A DNA stretch of 64,000 nucleotides from Terriglobales bacterium (GTDB lineage Bacteria > Acidobacteriota > Terriglobia > Terriglobales > Acidobacteriaceae): contig DASRER010000022.1 of assembly GCA_035651995.1 (NCBI GenBank), positions 186,001 through 250,000 of the forward strand, read 5' to 3'. The notes below the pieces were generated by a model. That model was given only the letters and a program-made list of their open reading frames with translations. It had not been told where the DNA came from and made no database searches. Below, in pieces: positions 48,886 through 57,290 of the stretch (within the stretch, counting starts at the first letter, position 1; each line of letters starts with the position of its first letter). A program made the translations under genes and the position numbers.

Positions 48886-51051
48886 ATGATCAGCACCAAA
48901 CTCTATTACCTGCTGAAGCCGCTGCTGCCGTGGCATGTGCGCATGTACTTGCGGCGCTTGCGGGCGCGCCACCGGCGGTCGCTCTTCACGGGCGTTTGGC
49001 CCATCGACCCTCGCGCCGGCGTTGTTCCGCCGGGTTGGCCCGGATGGCCGGAGGGGAAGCAGTTCGCGCTCATCCTGACGCACGACGTGGAGCGCCGCAA
49101 GGGTTACGAGCGCGTGGAGCGCCTCGCCGAGATCGAGGCGCGCTACGGGATGCGATCGTCGTTCAACTTCGTTTCCGAGGGCGACTACCGCGTGAGCGAC
49201 CAGGTATGCGCGGCGCTCCAGCGGGCCGGATTCGAAGTTGGGGTGCACGGCCTCCAGCACGACGACAAGCTTTACAGCTCCAAGCGAAATTTTGCCGAGC
49301 GCGCGGCGCGCATTCGCGAGTACGCGCGCCGATGGAACGCCACCGGTTTTCGCTCACCGTTCATGCAGCACAAGCTCTCCTGGCTGCATGAGTTGGGCCT
49401 GGAGTACGACGCGTCTACTTTCGACACCGACCCGTTCGAGCCGGAACCGGACGCGGTCGGCACGATCTTTCCGTTCTGGGTGCCCGGCCGGAACGGCGAC
49501 GGCTTTGTTGAGCTGCCCTACACCCTGGCCCAGGACTTCACGCTCTTCAAGGTGCTGGGCGAGTCCACCATCGACATCTGGAAGCACAAGCTGGCCTGGG
49601 TGGCCGAGCATGGCGGGATGGCGCTGCTCAACACGCATCCTGACTACATGCAGATGGAAGGGAAGCAGCCTTCGCGTGACGAGTATCCGGTTGCGCTCTA
49701 CGAAGAGTTTCTGGATCACGTGCGCACACGGTACGAGGGCCGGTTTTGGTGCGCCGTGCCGGGCGACGTGGCGCGCTACTACTGTTCGACGCTTCCCACG
49801 CACCAGCGCAACTCACGCAAGAAGATCTGCATGGTGTCGCACAGCGTGTACGAGAGCGACAATCGCATTCGGCGCTACGCGGAAGCGCTGGCCGGCCGAG
49901 GTGACCGCGTCGACATCATTGCTCTAGCGGGCAGCGATTCGATGCTGGACACAACCCAGCTGTGCGGCGTGAACGTGCATCACATTCAATTTCGTAAACG
50001 GAACGAGCGCAGCAAATGGGCGTACGCCACGCAGCTGCTGCGTTTCTTCTGGGCGGCGGCGCGCAAGCTGCGCGAGCTGCATTATCACGTGGGTTTCGAC
50101 CTGATCCACGTGCATAACATTCCGGATTTCCTGGTCTTTGCCGCATGGTATCCGCGCCTGACCGGCGCCAGGCTGATTCTCGACATTCACGACGTCGTTC
50201 CCGAGCTGTTCTCCAACAAGTTCAACGTGCCGCAAACGAACTTTTACATTCGCATGCTGAAGGCGATCGAGCACGCGTCGTGCGCGTTCGTGGACCACGT
50301 GATCATCGCCAACGATCTGTGGTTCGAGAAGGTGGTGGCGCGCTCAGTGCCGCGAGCGAAGTGCTCGGTCTTCCTGAACCACGTGGATCGCACCAAGTTT
50401 TACCGCCATACGCGCAAGCGCAACGACGGAAAGTTCATCGTGATCTTTCCCGGCACGTTTCAGTGGCACCAGGGACTCGATATCGCGGTCCGCGCCTTCG
50501 CTCGCGTCCGCGAAAAAGTGCCCAACGCGGAATTCCATTTGTACGGCGGCGGAGGTGGTGGCGATCGCCAGGCGGAACTTCAGGCGCTGGCAAGGGAGTT
50601 GGGCGTCGGCGAGTATGTGAAGTTTTTTGGCAGCCGCCCGCTGGAGGAGATTGCCGACGTCATCGCCAACGCCGATCTCGGCGTAGTGCCCAAGCGCGCC
50701 GACTCATTCGGCAATGAGGCATACAGCACCAAGATCATGGAATTCATGTCGCAGGGAATTCCGGTCGTGGCTTCGCGCACCAAGATCGATCAGTTCTACT
50801 TCGACGACTCGGTCGTCCGCTTTTTTCCTTCAGGCGACGACAAGGCAATGGCCGATGCGATGCTCGAAGTGATCGTGAATCCCGCTGTGCGCCAGAGTTT
50901 GATCGCTAACGGTGAAGAGTACGTGCGCCACAACAGCTGGGAAGAGCGGAAGGCCGACTATTTGAATCTGGTTGACCGCCTCACGACGGAAGACTTTGTC
51001 GGCCTGCGGGAAACGGCCGAAGCCGCCGCCGGCGCCAGCGGTGACGACTAG
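48886..51051 (+). CDS. Polysaccharide deacetylase-GT4 glycosyltransferase fusion
   Basis: 721 residues. Residues about 60-290 are a NodB-type deacetylase: LTHDVERRKGY, SSFNFVSEGDYRV, GVHGLQHDDKLYSS (HxxxxH ligand) and TGFRSPF. Residues about 310-710 are a GT4 glycosyltransferase (GT-B fold): KICMVSHSVYESDNRIRRYAEAL, FDLIHVHNIPDFL, VIFPGTFQWHQGLD, YGGGGGGDRQ and the E-x7-E region GNEAYSTKIMEFMSQGIPVVA. Fusing the two activities in one cytoplasmic chain suggests transfer and deacetylation of the same lipid-linked sugar. Overall start is the ATG nearest the hypothetical gene. Confidence 0.88.
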   Translation: MISTKLYYLLKPLLPWHVRMYLRRLRARHRRSLFTGVWPIDPRAGVVPPGWPGWPEGKQFALILTHDVERRKGYERVERLAEIEARYGMRSSFNFVSEGDYRVSDQVCAALQRAGFEVGVHGLQHDDKLYSSKRNFAERAARIREYARRWNATGFRSPFMQHKLSWLHELGLEYDASTFDTDPFEPEPDAVGTIFPFWVPGRNGDGFVELPYTLAQDFTLFKVLGESTIDIWKHKLAWVAEHGGMALLNTHPDYMQMEGKQPSRDEYPVALYEEFLDHVRTRYEGRFWCAVPGDVARYYCSTLPTHQRNSRKKICMVSHSVYESDNRIRRYAEALAGRGDRVDIIALAGSDSMLDTTQLCGVNVHHIQFRKRNERSKWAYATQLLRFFWAAARKLRELHYHVGFDLIHVHNIPDFLVFAAWYPRLTGARLILDIHDVVPELFSNKFNVPQTNFYIRMLKAIEHASCAFVDHVIIANDLWFEKVVARSVPRAKCSVFLNHVDRTKFYRHTRKRNDGKFIVIFPGTFQWHQGLDIAVRAFARVREKVPNAEFHLYGGGGGGDRQAELQALARELGVGEYVKFFGSRPLEEIADVIANADLGVVPKRADSFGNEAYSTKIMEFMSQGIPVVASRTKIDQFYFDDSVVRFFPSGDDKAMADAMLEVIVNPAVRQSLIANGEEYVRHNSWEERKADYLNLVDRLTTEDFVGLRETAEAAAGASGDD

Positions 51052-51091
51052 TCCCGGCGGCTTAGCAATTCATAGTGGCCTGCGCCGGACA

Positions 51092-51110
51092 GTAACCAGC
51101 TGTTGGTTAC
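51092..51110. promoter_or_regulatory. Perfect 7-bp inverted repeat GTAACCA-5-TGGTTAC
   Basis: GTAACCA (51092-51098) and TGGTTAC (51104-51110) flank GCTGT in the 206-nt gap before the SDR gene. Same half-site as at 18922, 21101 and 35508. Confidence 0.4.
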
Positions 51111-51257
51111 CGTTGAAACTTGCCTCTGATTGTGAGCTTGGGCTATTTTGGGATGAGTAACGTGATCGCCGGATCGGCCCGCTCAGGCAGTCTAAGCAAA
51201 ACAATCTACAGCTAGTTATCATTTGATCGGGGCCTGCGGTTTTCCTACGGGAGCGCT

Positions 51258-52310
51258 ATGAAAGTACTGTTGACCGGGCACAAAGGCTATATCGGCGCCG
51301 TGGCAGCGCCCATGTTACTCGCCGCCGGCCACGAGGTGGTCGGGCTCGACACCGACCTGTTTGCCGGATGCGACCTGGGCCGCACGCTGCCCGACCTGAT
51401 TCCCGGCATCCGCAAGGACCTGCGCGACCTGTCGCGATCGGACCTGGCCGGCTTCGACGCTGTGTTTCATCTCGCGGCGTTGTCGAATGATCCGCTGGGC
51501 AACCTGGCGCGCGAGCTGACCTACGACATCAATTGGCGTGCTTCGGTGCGACTTGCCGAGCTGGCGAAGGCGGCGGGCGTGAAGCGCTTCGTTTTCTCGT
51601 CTTCGTGCAGCACGTACGGCGCGTCGGGCGACGAAATGCTCGACGAAACCGCGCCGCTCGCGCCGGTCACGGCCTACGCCGAGTCGAAGGTGTACGTGGA
51701 GCGCGACGTGGCCAAGCTGGCCGACGACAACTTCAGCCCCACCTACATGCGCAACGCCACCGCGTACGGCGCGTCGCCGCGGCTGCGGCTCGACCTGGTG
51801 CTGAATGACTTCGTTGCCGCTGCCTACACCACCGGAAAGATCTTCATCAAGAGCGACGGCTCGCCGTGGCGGCCCATCGTCCATATCCAGGACATCATCG
51901 GCGCCGCGATTGCCGTGCTGGCTGCGCCGCGCGAGGTCGTGCACAATCAGACGTTCAACGTCGGCCGCAGCGATGAGAACTACCGCATCCGGGAGCTGGC
52001 CGATATCGTTCTTCAAACCGTGCCCGGCTCGACCGTGGAATATGCCGCCGGCGGCGGCCCCGACAAGCGCTGCTACCGGGTGACATTCGCGAAGATCAAC
52101 CGCATGGTGCCGGGCTTCGTTGCACAGTGGACGGCGCGCAAGGGCGCGCAGGAGCTCTACGACGCCTATCGCGCCGCCGGCCTCACGCGCGAAGAAGTTG
52201 CCGCCGGCCGCTACACGCGGCTGGTACAGATCCAGAAACTGATGAAATCCGAACAGCTCGATGCGTCACTGCGCTGGACGGCGGCTGCGGCCGCGCCGGC
52301 GGTGAGCTGA
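51258..52310 (+). CDS. NAD-dependent epimerase/dehydratase (extended SDR)
   Basis: 350 residues. Glycine motif TGHKGYIG near the start, [16 protein letters not shown] (catalytic Ser) and YAESK (Tyr-x3-Lys) mark an extended SDR acting on a nucleotide sugar. The leading unit of the nucleotide-sugar cassette, 15 nt before rfbC. Substrate is unknown; the cassette has a CDP-glucose-forming enzyme, so a CDP-sugar is possible. It opens a new transcription unit after a 206-nt gap. Confidence 0.86.
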   Translation: MKVLLTGHKGYIGAVAAPMLLAAGHEVVGLDTDLFAGCDLGRTLPDLIPGIRKDLRDLSRSDLAGFDAVFHLAALSNDPLGNLARELTYDINWRASVRLAELAKAAGVKRFVFSSSCSTYGASGDEMLDETAPLAPVTAYAESKVYVERDVAKLADDNFSPTYMRNATAYGASPRLRLDLVLNDFVAAAYTTGKIFIKSDGSPWRPIVHIQDIIGAAIAVLAAPREVVHNQTFNVGRSDENYRIRELADIVLQTVPGSTVEYAAGGGPDKRCYRVTFAKINRMVPGFVAQWTARKGAQELYDAYRAAGLTREEVAAGRYTRLVQIQKLMKSEQLDASLRWTAAAAAPAVS

Positions 52311-52325
52311 GAGGCGAGGCCCGAG

Positions 52326-52904
52326 ATGATCTTCACGGAAACCAGGCTGAAGGGTGCGTTCACCATTGACATTGAGAAGCGCGAAGACAATCGCGGTTTC
52401 TTTGCCCGCGCATTCTGCCAGAACGAATTTGCCCAGCACGGCCTGAAGCCGGTCATCGCGCAGGGCAACGTGGCGTTCAACGCCAAGAAGGGCACGCTGC
52501 GCGGCATGCACTTCCAGTTCCCGCCCAGCGCCGAGACCAAACTGGTGCGCTGCACGCGCGGCGCGATCCTCGACATCATCGTAGACCTGCGGCCCGAGAG
52601 TCCAACTTACCTGCAGCACATCGAGGTCGAACTCAGCGAAGACAACTATCGCGCGCTCTATGTTCCGGAGCGCTTCGCGCACGGCTACCAGGCGCTGCGC
52701 GACAACACCGAAACCAGTTATCAGGTAGGCGAGTTCTATACGCCGGGCAGCGAGGGCGGGTTGCTGTACAACGATCCGCGCCTCGGACTGAAGTGGCCGC
52801 TGCCGATTTCCGTGATCTCCGACAAAGACAAGATGTGGAAGCCTCTGGCTGAACAGGAACAGGAAATGAAGCAACGCATGAGCCTGGAGCCGGCGCGCGT
52901 ATAG
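52326..52904 (+). CDS. rfbC: dTDP-4-dehydrorhamnose 3,5-epimerase-like (RfbC family)
   Basis: 192 residues, normal length. FTIDIEKREDNRGFFARAFC, KGTLRGMHFQ (catalytic His), KLVRCTRGAILDIIVDLR, VPERFAHGYQALRDNTE are family signatures of the double-stranded beta-helix epimerase. With RfbF nearby it may act on a CDP- rather than a dTDP-4-keto sugar; RfbA/B/D are absent from the window. Confidence 0.9.
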   Translation: MIFTETRLKGAFTIDIEKREDNRGFFARAFCQNEFAQHGLKPVIAQGNVAFNAKKGTLRGMHFQFPPSAETKLVRCTRGAILDIIVDLRPESPTYLQHIEVELSEDNYRALYVPERFAHGYQALRDNTETSYQVGEFYTPGSEGGLLYNDPRLGLKWPLPISVISDKDKMWKPLAEQEQEMKQRMSLEPARV

Positions 52905-52935
52905 GCGCCGGCCGCCAGGGTAGTGAGAGGTCGTT

Positions 52936-54267
52936 ATGATTCTGGTCGACAGCGCACTCCAAGCCCGCGAAAAAGAAGGCCGTCCCATCCGCGTCGCCCT
53001 GATCGGGGCCGGCTTTATGTCGCATGGGCTGGCCAATCACATCGTCAACACCACGCCGGGCATGCGCCTGGTGGGAATTTTCAACCGCAAGCCGGAGCGC
53101 GCGGTGGAGTGCTGCCAGTACGCCGGTGTTCGCGACGTTGTCCAGCCGCGCGACCAGCGCGAACTCGATCTCGCCATCCGCGAAGGCAAGACCGTCGCCA
53201 CCGGCGACGCGTTCCTGCTTGCCCGCTCGGCTGAAGTGGACGTTCTGGTCGACGTGACCGGATCGGTGGAGTTCGGCGCGCGCGTGGCGTTCGAAGCGTT
53301 CAAACACCGCAAAGACGTGGTCCTGATGAACGCCGAGATCGACGCCACCATCGGCCCGATCATGCAGAGGTATGCCGACAAGCACGGCGTCATCTTCTCC
53401 GCGTGCGATGGCGACGAGCCCGGCGTGCAGATCAACCTCTACCGCTGGGTGAAGGGCCTGGGCCTGACGCCGCGCGTAATCGGCAACATCAAGGGCCTGC
53501 AGGATCCCTATCGCAACCCGACCACGCAGAAGGGCTTCGCCGAGAAGTGGGGCCAGAACCCGGCCATGGTCACCAGCTTCGCCGACGGCTCCAAGATCAG
53601 CTTCGAGCAGTCGATCGTGGCCAACGCCACCGGCTTCGTAGTCCGTTCGCGCGGCATGTCGCGCGGCATGGACTACAAAGACGACGTGATGAAGATCGGC
53701 AAGCTCTACGACATCGATGAAGTTCGCCGGCTTGGCGGCGTCATTGATTATGTCGTCGGCACGCCCCTCACCAAGGTGTACGTGCTGGCCGAGCATCCCG
53801 ATCCGAAACAGCAGCACTACCTGAGCCTGTACAAGATGGGCGATGGCCCGCTCTACTCGTTTTTCACTCCTTATCACCTCGTCCACTTCGAGGTGCCGAG
53901 CGCGATCGCGCGCGTGGCACTGTTCCGCGATCACCTGGCAAGGCCCCTGGGCGGGCCGGTGGTCGAGGTTTGCGCCTGCGCCAAGCGCGACCTCAAGGCC
54001 GGCGAAGTGCTCGACGACTACGGCATGTACATGACGTACGGCGAAGCGGTGAATGCCGACGAGATGTGCCGCGAACGCTATCTGCCCGAGGGCCTGGTGG
54101 AAGGCTGCGAGCTCAAGCGCGACATTCCGAAAGACGGCGTCCTGACCTACGACGACGTGATCCTGCCACCCAATCGGCTGGCGGATCAGTTGCGCGCCGA
54201 GCAGTATCGCGTGTTCCGCGGCGAGACGTGGCTGGAAGAGCGGGTCACCGCGGGCGCGCACGCTTAA
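52936..54267 (+). CDS. NAD(P)-dependent oxidoreductase with SAF-type C-terminus
   Basis: 443 residues. A Rossmann start IRVALIGAGFMSHGLANHIVN is followed by a homoserine-dehydrogenase-like middle (VDVLVDVTGSVEFGARVAFEAFKHRKDVVLMNAE). The C-terminal part (CACAKRDLKAGEVLDDYGMYMTYGEAV) has the SAF (antifreeze-like) pattern. This protein type recurs beside RfbF- and RfbC-like genes in bacterial glycan loci. Reaction unknown; it presumably reduces or oxidises a nucleotide-linked intermediate. Confidence 0.8.
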   Translation: MILVDSALQAREKEGRPIRVALIGAGFMSHGLANHIVNTTPGMRLVGIFNRKPERAVECCQYAGVRDVVQPRDQRELDLAIREGKTVATGDAFLLARSAEVDVLVDVTGSVEFGARVAFEAFKHRKDVVLMNAEIDATIGPIMQRYADKHGVIFSACDGDEPGVQINLYRWVKGLGLTPRVIGNIKGLQDPYRNPTTQKGFAEKWGQNPAMVTSFADGSKISFEQSIVANATGFVVRSRGMSRGMDYKDDVMKIGKLYDIDEVRRLGGVIDYVVGTPLTKVYVLAEHPDPKQQHYLSLYKMGDGPLYSFFTPYHLVHFEVPSAIARVALFRDHLARPLGGPVVEVCACAKRDLKAGEVLDDYGMYMTYGEAVNADEMCRERYLPEGLVEGCELKRDIPKDGVLTYDDVILPPNRLADQLRAEQYRVFRGETWLEERVTAGAHA

Positions 54268-54297
54268 CCAGCAACAGGGGCCGAACCGGAGAACGTT

Positions 54298-55113
54298 ATG
54301 AAGGTCGTTCTATTTTGCGGCGGTCTGGGAATGCGCATCCGCGATGCGGAGGACATTCCCAAGCCCATGGTGCACATCGGCTATCGGCCGATCCTGTGGC
54401 ACGTGATGAAGTACTACGCCCACTTTGGGCACAAAGACTTCATCCTCTGCCTCGGGTATCGCGCCGACGCCGTGAAGAATTACTTCCTGAATTACAACGA
54501 GTGCGCCTCGAACGATTTTGTCCTGTCAGGCGGCGGGAAAGACCTGAAGCTGATCAACAGCGACATTCACGACTGGCGCATCACCTTCGCCGACACCGGC
54601 ATCAGCTCCAACATCGGCCAGCGCCTGAAGGCGGTCCAGAAATATCTCGAGGGCGAAGAAGAATTCCTCGCCAACTACAGTGATGGCCTGACCGATTTGC
54701 CGCTGCCGCAGCAGCTCGATCACTTCCATCAGCACGGCAAAGTGGCCAGTTTCCTGTGTGTGCGCCCGAACCTGAGCTACCACATTGTTTCGCTGCAGGG
54801 CGGCAAAGACAGCCTGGTCTCCGGCATTCACCCCATCAACAACGGTTCCATGCGCATCAATGGCGGCTTCTTCATTTTCAAAAAGGAGATCTTCAACTAC
54901 ATCCGCGACGGGGAAGAGCTGGTCATCGAGCCGTTCCAGCGCCTGGCGGCGGAGAAGCGCCTCATCGGCTACGCCTACGACGGCTTTTGGGCAAGCATGG
55001 ATACGTTCAAGGACAAGCAGCAGCTCGAAGGTTTGTGCAGTAGCGGGACCGCGCCGTGGGAAGTCTGGAAAAGCAACGGTCGCGGTACCAAGACGGCCAA
55101 GGCCTCAGACTGA
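54298..55113 (+). CDS. rfbF: Glucose-1-phosphate cytidylyltransferase
   Basis: 271 residues, family length. Nucleotidyltransferase signature FCGGLGMRIRDAEDIPKPMVHIGYRPILWHVM, then the RfbF-specific NYFLNYNECASNDF and SDGLTDLPL. It makes CDP-glucose from CTP and glucose-1-phosphate. Normally RfbG (CDP-glucose 4,6-dehydratase) follows; no RfbG or RfbH is in the window. The PIG-L gene starts immediately after its stop codon. Confidence 0.93.
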   Translation: MKVVLFCGGLGMRIRDAEDIPKPMVHIGYRPILWHVMKYYAHFGHKDFILCLGYRADAVKNYFLNYNECASNDFVLSGGGKDLKLINSDIHDWRITFADTGISSNIGQRLKAVQKYLEGEEEFLANYSDGLTDLPLPQQLDHFHQHGKVASFLCVRPNLSYHIVSLQGGKDSLVSGIHPINNGSMRINGGFFIFKKEIFNYIRDGEELVIEPFQRLAAEKRLIGYAYDGFWASMDTFKDKQQLEGLCSSGTAPWEVWKSNGRGTKTAKASD

Positions 55114-55773
55114 ATGCTTCCGCTAAGCCTGCCGCTCGTCGCCGACCGTCCGCTCAAGGTGCTCTGCCTTGGCTCGCATTCTGATGACATCGAGATCGGC
55201 TGCGGCGGCGCCGTCCTGGAACTGATCGCCGGCCGAAAGAACTTGCAATTCACCTGGGTCGTGTTCAGCTCCGGCGGCGGCGCCCGCGAAACTGAAGCTC
55301 GCGCCAGCGCCGACCTGTTTCTCCAGGGTGTAAGGCAAAAAGAAGTGCTCGTCCACGGATTTCGCGACAGCTTTTTCCCGTCCGACTTCCCGAAAATCAA
55401 AGAAACGTTCGAAGAGCTCAAGCGCGTAACGCCCGACCTGGTCCTGACGCACAGCCGCAAGGACGCGCACCAGGACCATCGCGTGGTCGCCGAGTTGACC
55501 TGGAACACATTCCGCAACCACCTTGTGCTCGAGTACGAGATTCCCAAATACGACGGCGACCTCGGGCAGCCCAACGTTTTCATGCCGCTGCGCGCCGCGT
55601 CGTACCAGAACAAAGTGAACTACCTGATGGAAGCCTTCGCCTCGCAGCGCAGCAAACGCTGGTTCCAGCCCGAAACCTTCATGGGCCTCATGCGCCTGCG
55701 CGGCATGGAGTGCAACGCCGAGAGTGGCTACGCGGAGGCGTTCTACGGAAGGAAAGTGACGCTGGGGCTTTAA
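55114..55773 (+). CDS. PIG-L/LmbE-family deacetylase
   Basis: 219 residues, starting directly after the rfbF stop. CLGSHSDDIEIGCGG (H-x-D-D zinc site) and THSRKDAHQDHRVV (second His site) are the family motifs. The fold deacetylates N-acetyl sugars such as GlcNAc-PI or GlcNAc-mycothiol precursors. In this locus it would act on a nucleotide- or lipid-linked amino sugar. Third deacetylase of the locus. Confidence 0.9.
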   Translation: MLPLSLPLVADRPLKVLCLGSHSDDIEIGCGGAVLELIAGRKNLQFTWVVFSSGGGARETEARASADLFLQGVRQKEVLVHGFRDSFFPSDFPKIKETFEELKRVTPDLVLTHSRKDAHQDHRVVAELTWNTFRNHLVLEYEIPKYDGDLGQPNVFMPLRAASYQNKVNYLMEAFASQRSKRWFQPETFMGLMRLRGMECNAESGYAEAFYGRKVTLGL

Positions 55774-55809
55774 TTTTCCGGCCTCAACCGGGACCCCGTC
55801 AACCTGTCG

Positions 55810-57285
55810 ATGGAAAACCTGAAGCAGAAGACGATCAAGGGAGCTCTGGCCAAAATCTGCTCCCAGGGCGCCACTTTCTTCCTGCGCGTCGGCTCGCTCA
55901 TGGTGATGGCCCGCCTGCTCGAGCCGCGGGACTTCGGCCTGGTCGGCATGGTCACCGCTGTCATTGGTGTCCTGAACCTGTTCAAAGACTTTGGGCTCTC
56001 CACTGCTTCGGTGCAGCGCACCAACGTCACCGAAGAGCAGGCCGCGACGTTGTTCTGGATCAACGTGGCGGTAGGCGGAGCCCTGGCGATGATTGCGGCG
56101 GCGGCGGCGCCGGTGCTGGCGACGTTTTACCGCGAGCCCAGGTTGGTGCCGGTCACATTGGTCATGGCTTCGGCGTTCCTGTTCAATGCCGCCGGAGTGC
56201 AGCACTCGGCGCGCCTGCAACGCGAGATGCGTTTCGTTCCGATCTCCATGATCGAGGGGCTGTCGCTGCTGGTGAGCGTAATCGTCGGTATCGCGATGGC
56301 CAAGGTCGGGTATGGGTACTGGTCACTGGTTGTTACAGGGGTGCTTACTCCGCTTCTCTCCACGCTTTCACTCTGGACGTACACCCGCTGGATACCAACG
56401 CGCCCGCACCGCAGGTCTGGCATCCGTTCCATGATGCGCTTTGGCGGAACCGTGACCCTGAATGGCATCGTGGTCTATTGCGCATACAACATGGAAAAGG
56501 TCCTTCTCGGCCGGTTCCTGGGCGCTGAGACCTTGGGAATCTATGGCAGGTCGTATCAGCTGATCAGCATCCCGAACGAGAACCTGAACTCGGCGGTGGG
56601 CGGCGTGACCTTCTCGGCGCTGTCGCGCGTGAAGGACGATCCACCGCGCTTCCGCGCCTACTTCCTGAAGGCGTACTCGCTGCTGCTTGCGCTGACTATT
56701 CCCACGACGACTGCTTTTGCCCTGTTCGCCAATGAAATCATCGTGGTGCTGCTCGGGCAGAAGTGGCATGAGAGCGCGCCGATTTTTCGCCTGCTGGCGC
56801 CAACCGTGCTCGTATTCGCGCTTATCAATCCTCTGGGCTGGCTGCTCATTTCTCTCGGGAAGGTGGGCCGCAGTCTGAAGGTCGCGCTTGTTCTTGCGCC
56901 GGTCGTGATGGCCGGTTACCTCTCGGGCCTGCGCTATGGGCCCACGGGCGTCGCCGCCGGTTATTCGATCGCGATGGCCTTGTGGACGATCCCGCACATG
57001 CTCTGGTGCCTGCACGGCACGCCGGTATCGTTTGGTGATCTGGCCCGCACCATCGTTCGTCCGGCGGCCTCAAGCATGATCGCAGCCGGCGCCGCGCTTG
57101 CAGTCCAGTTGCTGCTCCACTCCATGGCGCCGCTGCCACGGTTGGTGATCGGCGGGCTCGTGCTTGCCGGTGTCTACCTTTTGGTCCTGCTGCTCGTGAT
57201 GGGCCAGAAGGCTGTCTATCTCGACTTGATTTCAACTTTGCGGAAAACCGCTCCTGTCACGAGTGGTGCGGCAGCTTCGGCATAA
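55810..57285 (+). CDS. Oligosaccharide flippase (Wzx-like)
   Basis: 491 residues with about 12-14 membrane helices of the MOP superfamily polysaccharide type. Start KQKTIKGALAKICSQGATFFLRVGSLMVMARLLEPRDFGLVGMVTA matches Wzx/MurJ-like N-termini; the YNMEKVLLGRFLGAETLGIYGRSYQLIS segment is the classic loop of EPS flippases. It moves lipid-linked repeat units to the periplasm. The only flippase candidate in the locus. Confidence 0.9.
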   Translation: MENLKQKTIKGALAKICSQGATFFLRVGSLMVMARLLEPRDFGLVGMVTAVIGVLNLFKDFGLSTASVQRTNVTEEQAATLFWINVAVGGALAMIAAAAAPVLATFYREPRLVPVTLVMASAFLFNAAGVQHSARLQREMRFVPISMIEGLSLLVSVIVGIAMAKVGYGYWSLVVTGVLTPLLSTLSLWTYTRWIPTRPHRRSGIRSMMRFGGTVTLNGIVVYCAYNMEKVLLGRFLGAETLGIYGRSYQLISIPNENLNSAVGGVTFSALSRVKDDPPRFRAYFLKAYSLLLALTIPTTTAFALFANEIIVVLLGQKWHESAPIFRLLAPTVLVFALINPLGWLLISLGKVGRSLKVALVLAPVVMAGYLSGLRYGPTGVAAGYSIAMALWTIPHMLWCLHGTPVSFGDLARTIVRPAASSMIAAGAALAVQLLLHSMAPLPRLVIGGLVLAGVYLLVLLLVMGQKAVYLDLISTLRKTAPVTSGAAASA

Positions 57286-57290
57286 CCGGC

